A stretch of DNA of 64,000 nucleotides, from positions 751,387 to 815,386 of the forward strand of contig VXAY01006792.1 in the NCBI GenBank assembly GCA_013399855.1, written 5' to 3'. The stretch comes from Oxyruncus cristatus. Taxonomy: Eukaryota > Chordata > Aves > Passeriformes > Cotingidae. A program made the translations under genes and the position numbers. This document shows, piece after piece, positions 9,251 through 21,678 of the stretch; the stretch's first letter is position 1, and each line of letters opens with the position of its first letter. The notes under the pieces were generated by a model. That model worked only from the letters and a program-made list of their open reading frames with translations, did no database searches and was not told where the DNA came from.

Positions 9251-12200
9251 TAAAGTGAAGCAGAGTGCTGCACAAATGCTGCAGCAATCACGAATTCTCC
9301 TGCACTGTGGCATTTAGAAGTATGACAAGGGCAGGAAACAGGCTAGAATTCAAGCTAGTTTCAGACCTAAGCAGAGGCAAGGTTGACTTTCAGACCTTAT
9401 TGTATTTTGCTGGTAGAGTTTGACAAATTCTTGATCCCACCCTGCCTCTATTCAGCAGTTACACCTGCCCTGGCTGTGGATGCTGCTGTGCCTGCAGAAG
9501 AGCACTTTGAGCAGCGTGAGCCGAGCTACCTGCTCTGGGAGCACAGCTGCCTGGGCAGAAAATCTCTCTCACTTAACACATCTGGACTCTCCACCAGGGG
9601 CTCTACCAGCACAGCAAGAGCAGTCACAGCCTGGGCTCAGGGTCTCCCCCAGGATGACCAAAGCAAATCCCTCAGAACAGCCCTGGGAGTGATCTGGAGT
9701 CCAGGGCTCCATTCCTGCCTGGAGCATGATGATTTTTCACAGTGTTACCTGCAGAGCTGTGTCTTGCCTGTGTCTGCTCTTCCTCTGCCCCTGAATCACC
9801 AGTTTCAGGCACAGCCTCCTCCCTCTCCCCTTTCTCAACCCAACTCAGAGTAGAAGACATTGGTCTGAATTCTCTCAGGACAAGGGGTGGCCAGGACCCA
9901 AATCTCCCATGGCCTGCTTAAGCTCTCTAGCTAGTAAATGAACATCAATGCATAAATGCCAATTAACTAGCATATATCTAGCATGTCATCCCTTAACACA
10001 GTGTATTCAACAGATTGATGTATGTTCTCACCTTTAGTAAAGGTTTAGAACTTGGAGTCATGAGGCTCCAAGGACTTGGACTCATAGGAAAAGGCTCTGC
10101 TTTGGATATGCCAGTATGCTCAGCCATTACTACAGGCTGGGTCCTAAATTTAGACCATTCCCCACCTGTCTTAGATAGTCAATGTACCTAAAACCCAGGG
10201 CCAAAACCACTCCATGAACCCAACCTTAAACAAACTTCTGAGAAGTTTTCCTGTGGTTCTGTGGATTTTCACCCTCAGCCTGCAGACCCTCAGGGGCTGG
10301 ATATAGATTTATATAAAAATGGCCCAAACTCAGATGCAGCTGAGTTTTCCCTAAAAACTGGGAAAACAGTACTGACACTGACACTCTCATGCTCCGAAAA
10401 ACTATAAAAACCCAGTACTCACACTGACAATCTTATGTTCCTCTGGTTTGTTGAAGGAAAACTACAAATTGTTTTGTTGTGAAGTATCTTCTGAGCCATG
10501 TTCATTGCCAGTGGGAGATGTCAGTGTCTAACTCTTCAAGCAATCATATTTTACAAGGCCTATGTACTAACACAAAAGTGTGCATTTATGGCTATATGAG
10601 AAAGAGCAAGTCAGAAGCATCTCAGCTATACCGACTGTGTGTCACAAGCAAGTACACAGAAACAGTAGGAGGCATTTCAGAAAACTACAGAACACATACA
10701 TGGAAGTGTAGGTTTCTACATACTTTTAAGTTTGTGCTGCAGCTGCAATTTATTACTCCTTTCTGCTCTGTGCCTGCAGTTGTGTACAGCATTGAGGCAA
10801 TTAGTGGCTGGACGCTGTAGTGCAAATAAACACATTGCACTGTCCATCAGAATCATGTTTTGTCTCAGTGTGTGGGTATGTGCAAGGCAGGAGAGGAGCA
10901 CAACAGTGTTTTGGTTGTTTTTAAAAAGCCTGTGGTTCCCACTGCTTCCACAGCAAAGTCAAAACCGCTGCTGGGGGCTGTTGTGGAAGGGTGATAGTCA
11001 AACAAACAGAGAAAGGCAATTTTTAGCAGTGAGATCAGGAGGTATCCTCAGCCAGCAAGGGAGGCTGAGACCGAGGGTCTAAAGTGTTTTGAAGTTGAAT
11101 GGTAACACTGACAGAAGAGGTAGCCACCATTTTATCAGCATATATTTGGTTTTCTCTCCTTCTTTCCTCAAGCCAATACCCATAAACCTGTTTAGTCCAC
11201 TGCTTCATCCCTGAATCTGACCCTCCACAGAGAAAATTAGGAATGAACATGAGTACTGTAACTAAAGCAGTTGTCTGCTATGCATCACCGTACTGTTAAT
11301 CACCATAACAGGCTCATTTATTGCTAAAGTCTCTACGTGAGTCTTTGGCAAAGAAAAACCACATGCTAAGGTAACTCTTGATATACATGCCATTTTAGAA
11401 TGCCTTGGTGGTAAATAGCAACAGAAAATCACATATTGAAACAGTTCAGCAACAAAGATGTTGACAACTTGGAGAATTTGTTCGTACAGATTAAAATCAC
11501 ACCTTGTTTTGTTTCGGTTTGTTTGCTGTTGTTTTTTAGTATCTCAAAATGTGTTAGAGATGGTACAGAAACAAGCAAAAAGATACAACATTTCCTCAAA
11601 GATCTTGATGTTTTGGGTTCTGATCCTGCAAATGCTTAGGCTCAAACCCAAATTAGGGTGCAATTACTTTTATTGAATTTAATGTGGCTAATCACACAGG
11701 CAAAGTTGGGTGTGGGCAGAAATGCTTGAGAAATCAAGATTAAGAATGCATAAACTTTGTCACAAAACATACCGACCTGGAAGACAAATTACCCAAGCTA
11801 TATTGAGAGTATTGGCTGCTGCATAAACAAATATACTCTGAAACGGTGCGTTGACACAGCTGCCTTTACAATGGAACCTTAAAAATAGCCTTTTATTGCA
11901 GATGAAGGTAAGAAAACCTCTACACTAATCTAATTCCCTTGGCTTTAAAAAATGAAGCAGCATTTTCTAGATTTCAATGAATCAGAATACCTAAAATGCT
12001 TACTCATGTGCTACTGTATATTTCACCTAGACAGTAAAAAAATTCATCCCCATGAGAAGTAACTAACACAATGACTAAAGGCAGAACATTCAGAAGTAGA
12101 GTAGCAGTCATCAGCCACTTGTTTCTATTATTTAAAAAAAATGTATAATTTCATAGTTTATACAAAATTCTAGGATGGCCTTTATTTTGTTATTCATCAT

Positions 12201-14429
12201 ACCTCATTGCTAAGTAGTGAGTGGACAGATGGTGTGAGCCAAATGGGGTTTTTTTATCATAGGAAATTTTATCTGACTTAATGAGTGCATATTCCCAACA
12301 TAACTACTCAAATGTGCACACTTGAAAATCAATTTTAACCTATGTTTTCCTTACACCAAAAATTGTAGAGCGTATTATTTAGTCAGCATGAAAATTTTGC
12401 TGAATAATTTGGCCAATAAAACATTCAGATCCCGGTCCAAGGGCTGTAAGTCTAATAGTGGCTGTAGTGAACGTTTGAAAAGCAACAAGTGACCAGAGAT
12501 AAGTCATTGGGTGTCTCACACATCCTTTCACTCAACCACATTCTCTAAAGCTTGCCATGGTTACAGGACTATGATGCATCCCAGGGGTTTAAGGTGAAAG
12601 GACACTACCTTTTACCATGGGATATGTAGTAAAGCCAATTACAGCAATGGGAATAAGAAACAGATGAAATATAATCTCCAGAGACCATACTAATACATCT
12701 CCAGTACAAAGACAAGTCCAAAGAAAATTTTTCAAGTCAGCTCAAAATCTAATTAAGTTCTGCAAATTTCATACATGCATTTGATATTATAAATTTTTTT
12801 ACAATATTACAATATTTTATAGTATTAGAACTATTATAAAATAAACCTAATTTGATTTTACTTTTCCCAATGGAAGAGAAGATCTTAGTAACTCAAAACT
12901 TTGCCATTATCTACCACATTTTTGCAGAGACTTAACTTTCTGTTGAGTGGATTGAAGAAAATCCTGACCAGGCAAGGGTGTTATGATAAAGTGAGCAGTA
13001 GATAAGAATTCATGTGTTTGCAGAAAACAATCTAAAAATGAGTAAAAAAAAAAAAAATCAAACCCAAGATTGAATATTCATTACACTGTTTTGCTCAGTT
13101 AATGTTGCTCTAGCAACAATTTCAAGGGCAGGGACAGCTGCTCACCCATCTTTTTCTTATGCAAGTAAGACTACCATAGGCTTCATCAAGACCTAAATAT
13201 TTGGAGTGGTGCCTAGACATAGTTTCCCAGGATGAATAGGCCGTGTTGATTAATGTTTTCAAATATTCTGAAGCATGTAACAGAACAGCAAGCAATGTCA
13301 GTGGAAGTGACAGCAGAATCATTTGCTTACCTGAGCCCTTTCAGATCTATAGGTACGTCCTCGTCGTAGAAATACATAACACAGGGAGCTGCATCAGTGA
13401 ACCCGATGACAGGTGTACAAAGGAGGCAGTCACCATTTCTTTGGCTGTACCAGGAAAATGGGTGTGTGAGAGAGGCTCATGACTGATCTTCCCAGTGGAG
13501 GTTTACCTAGTACTGCTGGATTTGAGGAATTCAACAACGCGTGAGTCCAATAGAAAATTACAGAAAGATACAATACCTTGGCTGGCAAATCATACACGGC
13601 TCCAGGAGCAGAGGCTTGAAGGGAAGGATAACGCTTCTTGAAGTGAGGTCCCAGAGGAGATGACAATATGTCTTCAGAGGCTGTAGTGCCACAGGTTAGA
13701 GTTGAATTAGCAAAGATTAGAAACGAAGCCCACAAGTTTTTGGAAAAAGAGATTTTTACTGTGTGTTAAAAAATGTGTCAACAACTAGAATGTGAGTATT
13801 CAGTAGAGAGGCTTTAATGTGACTGTCTCACTTTCAATCTGGGTAGTACATATTCTATCCTAGTCCAAAAGTGCTTCAGGTAATAGTTTTGTCCGTTAGG
13901 ATCAGCGGGATACATCCTTGAATTACCTTCAAAGTGGCCTCAATTTTAGTATTTAAAGTATATTATAGGCCTGGTTAATCAGCTCCAAAAAAATGCCACA
14001 AGCAAAGGAAGAAAGTAAGAAAAGTATGGCCATGGCCCAGCCTGCGGGCACAGGGAGAAATCTCCCATAACAGGAATGTTTAAAAGTAAAAACCCTATAA
14101 CTGTAACCTGGCTGTGTAATTTATATGTATTGGGAATCTTTCAGCTGGCCAGAGATGCTATAATTATACCACAGGAATCTGACTATGAATTTGGCGTATC
14201 AGTTTTGAAAAGATGCCCCAGGGTTTCCAAGCTCCCATAATTTTACGTGAGCTGTAATGGAATAAATACAATCTAGATACATGTTGCTGTTCTTCAGCAT
14301 AACTACTTCTTCAGGCAGATTTACCATAACGCACTCTGAGCAGAAAAACTATGGCTCATTTACAAATGTAATTTCAATTGAGGATAGTTTTCCAATCTTC
14401 TTTCATTTGAGTCTCAATTGAACTTCTTC
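9251..14429. other. Largely featureless unique sequence
   Basis: Positions 9430-9860 are GC-richer than the surroundings and carry a 156-codon open frame (9383-9853, plus) that starts at TTG and has no domain. A two-copy imperfect repeat lies at 10353-10441. Around 12780-12845 there is a very AT-rich, partly repetitive tract. The rest is ordinary single-copy sequence with no repeat family, RNA gene or exon recognised. Confidence 0.4.
10353..10441. repeat. Two-copy imperfect tandem repeat (about 44 bp unit)
   Basis: Copy 1 (10353-10395) and copy 2 (10397-10441) align along their length. They share AAAAACT at the start, then CAGTACT, ACACTGACA and TCTTATGTTCC-like ends, with a small indel and scattered substitutions. 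This is a local duplication of moderate age. Confidence 0.65.
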
Positions 14430-15070
14430 TCCTTTTTGATGGCATGATTAGACATTGTGAGAGCTGTTGCAGATTAGTCAAGCACAGAGAGAGTAAATTG
14501 GGAAGGATGTTTTATCAGTGCACGTCACAATATATGAAAGCAGATGTGTATGCTCTGAGCTGTTCCCTCAAATTACTGTTATGGAATAATTTAGCCCTTT
14601 TGATTCTCACAGATTACTGCTTCCACTGATCATGCTGTCAAAATCAAAGTGAGCACTTCATTCCGCTTTTATTCATGCCAGATCTATTTTGCTTTCATAA
14701 TGAGCAGATATTACCACTGCACAAAGAGGATAAAGACATTCACAGTGATAGATAGGCGAGAGATTAAATGGGATCTTTATGACTTCTTCAGCCATCAGTT
14801 TTGACTGTGCGATAAGACGAGTCGAGTTGGGTACTGATTTGTTCTTTATTGGAGCCAATATTAGCATGAGCTTACCAGTGCACAGTCTGATAAAATCCAT
14901 TTAAGGTGGAATCTGTATAACAATTCACGAGTTACAAGAATTTCTCCTATAAAATGCATCTCCAGCAAGCTCTGTAAAGGCAAAATAAGCCACTTCAGGA
15001 TTATAACTCCTTACTTTTCACGGCAATAATTAATGCGTAATTAATTCATAATTCTGCGATTTATCAACAC
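14430..15070. promoter_or_regulatory. Candidate conserved non-coding block
   Basis: About 640 bp free of recognised repeats, with balanced composition, a few retained CpGs (14810-14830) and several homeodomain-like cores, especially at 15025-15055 (AATTAAT, GTAATTAATTC). Open frames on both strands (14444-14629 plus, 14673-14900 minus) are short and unrecognised. The call rests on texture alone. Confidence 0.32.
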
Positions 15071-16023
15071 TCCTGGAACCAGAGGTTTAAATCCTCACTC
15101 TCAAGTCACCGCTTGGTTTGCCATTGTTCTGAGGTCTGTTTGGGCAAACCCTTAAAAACCAAGCCCTACTGATCTACCCAGGCTTTACAAGTTGCCTGGC
15201 AAAGTTTCCCCACTTTACTTGGCTACCAGGCTTTCCACCTACCTCACAGTCCTGTTTTCCTTACAGTTTTTCTCCCATTTCTCCTGCAGCCTGCAGGAAG
15301 AGCACTGTTATGTGTCTATGGCTTGCAAGTTCTTTGCCATCAAAGGTCCCATAGAAATACTACCAGATAAGGGCCAGTAAAGTGTATTATAGGGAAGTTT
15401 GAGCAGCAGGAGGAACTTAGAGCAAACTGGGGAACTCCGCTGGGAATCTGAGACTTTGGTAACAAACACGGTCCTGCTTCATTTTCTAATATCTCAGATT
15501 GGGGTTGAGGGGTCACGTGTCTTTATGGCAGCATAAGTCTCACTGTTTTTCATTTTAGCAGCAGATTACAACAAACTTATGGAAGGAATGGCACCTGAAC
15601 CATGTTATCCATCCCCTGTGGATGCTGGGAATGCTTGGAAATGGGAGCACAGGAGATGTATATTTTCATTCTGCAGTTTGAGGCTCCTGGGACCCAACGC
15701 TCAGCTGAAGTGCAAGCACAACATTTTCTCCTCAGGTTTCCCTATTCTTCCATGGTTGAAGGAAAGAGCTATCACAGATAAACTGTGATCTGGGGATTAG
15801 AATCAGCATCCAGAGTTGCAAATGGTTGCACTAATTATATCCAAGTTACCTGTGTATTTTTGAGTAGCAAAAAAATCCTCCGAGGGACAGATTTTTTAGG
15901 AGATCTGAGTGCATCAGGTTTCTGAGGTTAATCATAAGGGGCTGAAAGGGTTGGGGACAACTTTCAGCTCCAGATGCCAAATCAGTTCTATCTTGTTTCA
16001 AGGCAAAGGTATTTGTTTACTTA

Positions 16024-16137
16024 GATCACTTACGTAATTTAGTGATCCTCTGGATTATTTGATATTATTATATATTATATATATATTTATAATATATAAT
16101 ATATATTATATAATACTATATGTAATATTATATTATT
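16024..16137. repeat. AT-palindromic tract beside a perfect inverted repeat
   Basis: Positions 16062-16137 consist almost entirely of interleaved TATATTA/TAATATA units that are self-complementary over many registers. Just upstream, GATCACT (16024-16030) and AGTGATC (16041-16047) are perfect inverted copies around a 10-nt spacer. The tract could extrude as a cruciform and is likely to vary in length between individuals. Confidence 0.7.
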
Positions 16138-16280
16138 GGTATTTGGGCCAAATTTACTACTTATTTTTTACAATTCATAGGTTTTCTGAAATAAAAAAAA
16201 AGGCTGAACTGTTGTTTTGCTTTAAGACAATAAGAAATCCAAGGTTATGAGATAGAAATTGATGAATTCAACTAAGTCAA

Positions 16281-16324
16281 CATCATTCCTTTGCACATCA
16301 TTCCTTTGCACATCATTCCTTTGA
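16281..16324. repeat. 15-bp minisatellite, almost three copies
   Basis: The unit CATCATTCCTTTGCA occurs twice exactly (16281-16295, 16296-16310). A third copy follows that diverges only in its last bases (16311-16324). Identity between copies suggests recent slippage or unequal exchange. Confidence 0.9.
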
Positions 16325-17231
16325 TACAACCTCAAATGTAGAGACAGTGCCCTCCATCATATAAGGCTGCGGATTAATATTGACAAATGACAACCTATTC
16401 TCATTCTGCCTTGTGTTACCAGTATCCTGCAGGTAACAGTCACAAACAATTTTCTTGTGTTCATCCATGAAAAGGCTACTCCCCTGTGTTCCTAAATGAC
16501 CAGGGATAGATGACTCTTGTCTCCAGCCCCATCAGCAGTGCTGACCAGAGGCAGAGCAATGTCCTCACAAACACGTGGCAGCTGCATTACAAGTACATGC
16601 TGGAGTAGAAGAGCCTATCAAGAAAAAAACAACTATCAAATGGGTCACTGCACCTTGCTGTGCACACCCTTATGTTCCTTAGCATGCAAAAATCCATCTT
16701 TTCTTAAGCAATTAGGGAATGAATCAAAAGAATCCAGTATTGAGGACATCTACAGGACTTAAATTTATACCAGTGAAAAAGTCCTTTCTGAGTTTGACCT
16801 TCCTTTTACTCACCTGAAAGAACACAAGTAGATCCAAGATAGGTAGCTTGCCTGTTACTTTAAAAATCCACAGGTGGTACAAATGCTTTTACTATCAATC
16901 CCACTTAGCAAGAAACCAAGGAGGATTCCCCACTGCAGTTGTAGCAAGATGCTTTTGAACTGGGATGGAGTTCTGGTTCTGTTGGGTAAGACATCTCAGT
17001 GCCTCAAGTTTATTAATGTATCATTTATTCTCTCCATTTTAATTCTGTCAGAAAAACAGCTGTGTTTGAATACCAAAAAAAAAACCTAATTGTCTCTGTA
17101 TACAAATGTTTTGGTAGTAGGGTGCTATTAACAATGGAATGGTAAATGCTATAACTCATGCTTCTGGCTTTCCTGTGAAAGGACATGTGGAGATCTGCTG
17201 CTCACACCTGCTTTAGGACAGGAGTCCACCC

Positions 17232-17259
17232 AGACACACACACACACCCCCACACACAC
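17232..17259. repeat. CA microsatellite with C-run interruption
   Basis: Two CA runs are separated by a five-C interruption. This is a likely polymorphic short tandem repeat. Confidence 0.85.
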
Positions 17260-20200
17260 CTTCTGGCCTCAGCAAACTGTTGGGTATACAAATGGGCTAG
17301 AGTATAAACACAAGAGGAGACACAAAACTGTGAATGATAACTTTGCATGCACACAGGCGTCTTTCTTCCAGACAAAGCGTTTTGTCATCTCTATTCTTCA
17401 GCTTCCCATCCCGTAAAATGAGGACAATCGTAATTATCTCATTGGCATGGAGACAAATTAACCAGCCTTCAACAAATGCCATAAGAGCTTTGTAGGGTTT
17501 GTGTTACAGTAGCACAAAATATGAACAGAGAGATGATAAAAGAATAATGAAGCAAAGGAAGTCAGTGAAATAGGAGCAAGGTGCCCTGTCCTGAAAATAC
17601 AGTTGAATGTTTCCCCAGGGAAACTCAGTGAGTATTTGAGATGGCAATCAAAAATGCATCTGAGATAAAGCATTGCTATAAAACCCATCATAGTCATTCA
17701 TAGCAGATGACATTATATATGACAACAATGTGATTTCTGCCAGTGTTATGAGATTGGCTTCATCTACGTCTGGACTGCCCATTGAGTAAATTACCACCAG
17801 TAAGTCATTTTACGGCTTTGATATGTAGTGGCTGGGTACTTGGTAGAGGGTCACAAACTTCTAAACCAATGCCCACAGCAAACCTCACCTGAGTGGTGCA
17901 TCTTGGCATGGGAGGTTGTGCTACCCTCCTTTCCAGACTTACACCAGGCACAGCAGTGCCATGTACCTGGAGCATGTTCAGGATGGCCATTGCAGCTCCT
18001 CCCGCTCCCAGCACCAGGAGCCTTCATGTAGATGGCCACAGCACTGGGAGAATCACCTAGAGCACAGACTTGCTTGAAAGGCATTGCTGTGACCACAGCT
18101 GAGAACATCTGGATTGAACTAAAGCTTAATTGGGATGACAGTGGTAATGATTTCTGACATGAATGAATTATAGGCTGGTGCCATTCTCAGAAGAACATTC
18201 TTATCTTTGCTAAAGTTACCTTAAGGAAACACATTAAGAAGGAACTTAAGCCATTATTTCAACTAAAACCCAAGGAACTCAAAGTAAATTATCATCACAT
18301 TGAAGGATTTGTGGACATTACTGCAGGTAGGTGTGTGCCATGTGCTGGATTCTATACCCAACTGAGGCTGTTCATCTACACTAGTCTTAAAATCAGACAT
18401 TTGTAAGTAGAAATGTATCCAAAGGTCAGGGAAACATGGCTTTCAAGGATGGTAAATTGTCATATCCGAGAGGCTTATAGAAAAGAGGACCATCTGAAAT
18501 TAGTTATTTGTATGTCATTTTACAATCCATAGAGATGAAAGCAGAAGCAATTAGAAAATACAACATTGTGAGTTAATACAAATCTTTCTGCAGCTATGAA
18601 AGTAGCTGCCCATTCAAGTTTAACCCCAAAGAATCGTTAATATCATAAGCACATGGCAAGATATAAACCAAAATTGTTCTTGTGACCGAATATGCTTCCT
18701 TTGTAACAGAGGTAAGATGTACAGGACGTAAAGCACTGGTGAGAAGAATTCGTTTTGTGTTTGCATTCATCAGAGAAAGAGCCAAAAGACCAGAGTAAGA
18801 AAGAAAAGGGGAAGAACATATACCAGCCTCTTAAATAGCATGGCCCTTAGGAAAACCTTGAAGAAAACTGAGTGATTGTTGTTGCCCAAGCTTGATCCTA
18901 GAGAGATTTGGAATGATGAGAAGAGACAGCAGCTCCTGCTGCCTGGCTCCTGCCCAGCTCAGGGACACAAGACAGTGCAGCCTTTGTATGTAGAGTGGAG
19001 CAGAGGTTCCCACAGCCCAGTCATTTATTTATTAACCCTAGAGGAAACATCCAAAGAACCTTGGATGAGTGCCAAGAACAAAAAAAAGTCACAATAGGAT
19101 GCACGGTCAAGGAAGGTCCATGTCTGGGACGGGCACAGGTAGTGAAAGGGAAAAACAGATCCCACCAGAATCAAAAAATGGGGAAAGAGATGCCTCTGCC
19201 TTCTCTCTCTCTCCTGATTTGCAGTAAACATGTCATCAGTGACAGTCCTGTGAACCCATGTCCCCACAGTGTTAGAGTGAGGGCTGTGCCACAGAGCAGG
19301 TACAGCCCTGTCCCAATGCCTTTGGGCAGCAAAGCAGCTTAAAAGAAGACCAACAGATTATATTTGCACTGAAGATCCTGTGAAATCCTGTGAGCAGTCC
19401 GCATTTGTGTAGAATTTTTTGCCATTTTGCATTTGGCAAATATAGAGTTTGTAATTGCCGTGTTGTTGTGCTGTTCTCAGCAGACAACCACCATGTCCTT
19501 CACACCAAACACAGCTCTCCTGTCCATGCGGAGGAGCACAGGCAGACTGCTGTGAACAGCATTGTTTAGCTTGCTGGTGAATGACTCTCTGGCCATTTGT
19601 TAACCTCTCCTGATCATGGTTTAAGCCACTGGAATAGTTTAAAGTTTTAGCAGGGGAGGATCAAAAATGTAAAAGCTAAAATGCTTCAGAGAACTAGGAG
19701 ATAAAAGGAAGAAAAACAACTGTTCTGAATGTTAAATTCAAAGGCAGTAAATTCCCTTCTTTTTTCCATTACTTTTTTTCCAGAAGTAATTTATAGTCCA
19801 AAAGATCTCTCGTGACATACAAATCAATCTATATTGAACCTACTTGCCAATAGGGAAGGTCCAGAAGGGGAAAAAATAAAAATGGACCATAAATAGTTGC
19901 ATTCTGACACATTTTTCATTTTGAAGATGTCTGTTGCTTACATTGTTCACAAAGTTTAAGTGAAAGTCCAGGTTGTCCTTCAAAAGATGGTCCCCATTTC
20001 AGCAAAGCCAGTGGACTACCAGGGATTTTGTCACTGCTGTGGAGCACCTGCATTTGGAGTTGTGCAGACGTGCAAAAGCTCCAGCAAGCCTAAATCAGCA
20101 ACCAATTAACACCAGCAACCAGCCATCAAAACAGGACTATGCTGTTTCAGCCCCAATTCCAGGACAAAAGCAGCTCCCTTTGCCTGGACCAGTGTGTTCT

Positions 20201-20309
20201 AAATACTTTGATGAAGTTTCCACCTTAAGGATTGTGGGGAGGAAAAAATAGAAAAGCAAATTGCAGAATGTAGTCTGAAGTACTTGCAATCCTTGTGACA
20301 AATACTAAT

Positions 20310-20640
20310 GTATAAATCAGCAGCCCAATCCAGGCCCGGGCCGCTGATCATGTTCTTTGCTGAAATGTCACCTGTTCCTATCTAACGATTTGCATAATGC
20401 AAAGCTTCTCACTCGTAAAATACAGATTAAGAGGGGAAGCAAAGAGTCATTCTCGAACCATGGAGCCATTTCAAACGAAAAAAAAAAAATAGCAGTCTTT
20501 ACTATTAACCCTGTCAGAGCCACAGGCTTTATTCTCTTGTTGTGCATTTGAAACAATAGCTCCATTTGGAAAGGGAAATAATGAATTAGAATCCAGCTTT
20601 GTCTTTTTTTATTGGTTTGCTTCATTTCTGTTAGACTTTC
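20310..20640. promoter_or_regulatory. Candidate conserved block with POU/octamer palindrome
   Basis: Within this repeat-free block lies the octamer ATTTGCAT (20388-20395). It forms one half of a near-perfect palindrome, TTTGCAT-A-ATGCAAA (20389-20403). A 10-bp palindrome GGCCCGGGCC sits at 20333-20342. POU-domain proteins are known to bind octamers and their inverted dimers. Whether this site is used is not shown by the sequence. An A-run at about 20479-20489 lies just downstream. Confidence 0.4.
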
Positions 20641-21384
20641 AAATTTTACATGAACAGAGGGGAAATAATTAAACCATTTTTAACGCTGGAACATTAGGAA
20701 AACATTTAACTGGTCTCATAGAGCATGTCTGAAATGCATGGACTTCTCTTGACAGATTCCTGGCAGCTTCAGTGGGATAAGGCTCTAGTAGCCATTTTGA
20801 GGAAGTTTCTTTACTGTTTTTTTCCCCATGCTTTTTGATTTATCGTGGGGGGTTTGTCTCTGAGTGCTATCTCACTGCCTAGGAAGAAGTGGGGCTTTAT
20901 TCTTCCCAGCACTGAAGACAAACAGCACTTAGGGCCACACAAAATTCTTTAAAATCAGCTTTATGCATTTGTAGGCTTTATATTGGTAATAAAAGGCATT
21001 CAGAGTATAGCTGGAGCAACAGGCACAAAAATAGAAAGGTATGTTCAACTGAATATTTCAGGTTTGAGAACAACTCTAATTCTTAAAGGTTAGGATGAGG
21101 ATTATCCTTTCCCACATTGCCTAACAAAGACTAGTCTCCTGCAGGGCTCTCAGTCCTCCCTGTAAGCAGCTGGCCTTGGCCATCGCCAGAAGTTCGGTGC
21201 TGATGTTCATTTGGCTCAGGCTGGTAACTCCTTTGTTCCAGCTGACTGTACTGTTCTGAGGCAGAGTTTAAGCTCTTCAAGGGATGGAATCAGCTTTCTT
21301 GCAAGAAATTCAAACTTGCACACACATATACCACAAGGGTGGCCACTGCCCTGACTTCAGCACGTGCCACATCTTTTTACAAGG
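20641..21384. other. Unique non-coding sequence
   Basis: No repeat family or exon is recognised. It ends with a 12-bp direct repeat CTTTTTACAAGG (21373-21384 and 21386-21397) at the left edge of the CR1 fragment. Confidence 0.4.
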
Positions 21385-21678
21385 CCTTTTTACAAGGGCA
21401 CATAGTGACAGGACAAGGGGGAATGGCTCTAAACTGAAAGAGAGTAGGTATAGATTAGCTGTTAGGAAGAAACTCTTTACTGTGAGGGTGGAGAGGCACT
21501 GGAACAGGTTGCCCAGAGAAGCTGTGGATGCCCCATCCCTGGCAGTGTTCAAGCCTGGCTGGATGGGACTCTGAGCAACCTGGTCTAGTGGAAAGTGTCC
21601 CTGCCCGTGGTAGGTGGTTGGAACAGGATGATCTTCAAGGTTCCTCCCAACCCAAACCATTCCATGATTCTATGATGA
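21385..21678 (+). mobile_element. CR1 LINE, 5'-truncated 3' end
   Basis: Plus-strand CR1 3' terminal region. It begins near the CACATAGTGACAGGACAAGG segment, continues through the region typical of avian CR1 (AGGAAGAAACTCTTTACTGT, CAGGTTGCCCAGAGAAGC) and ends in a short ATTCTATGAT-type terminus at about 21667-21678. It lacks the coding region, as is normal for CR1 insertions. Open frames across it on both strands are incidental. It looks clearly younger than the relic at 3.3-3.8 kb. Confidence 0.92.

Larger units (their letters stand above)
15071..20309. other. Unique sequence with scattered simple repeats
   Basis: Contains the AT-palindromic tract (16062-16137), a 15-bp minisatellite (16281-16324) and a CA tract (17232-17259), each listed separately. 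Otherwise it is single-copy sequence with short open frames on both strands and no recognised domain, retroelement or RNA gene. Confidence 0.4.

Noticed and set aside
9383..9853. 156-codon open frame in a GC-richer stretch
   Set aside because: It starts at TTG and has no domain or recognisable splice structure. The GC-richer composition lowers stop frequency.
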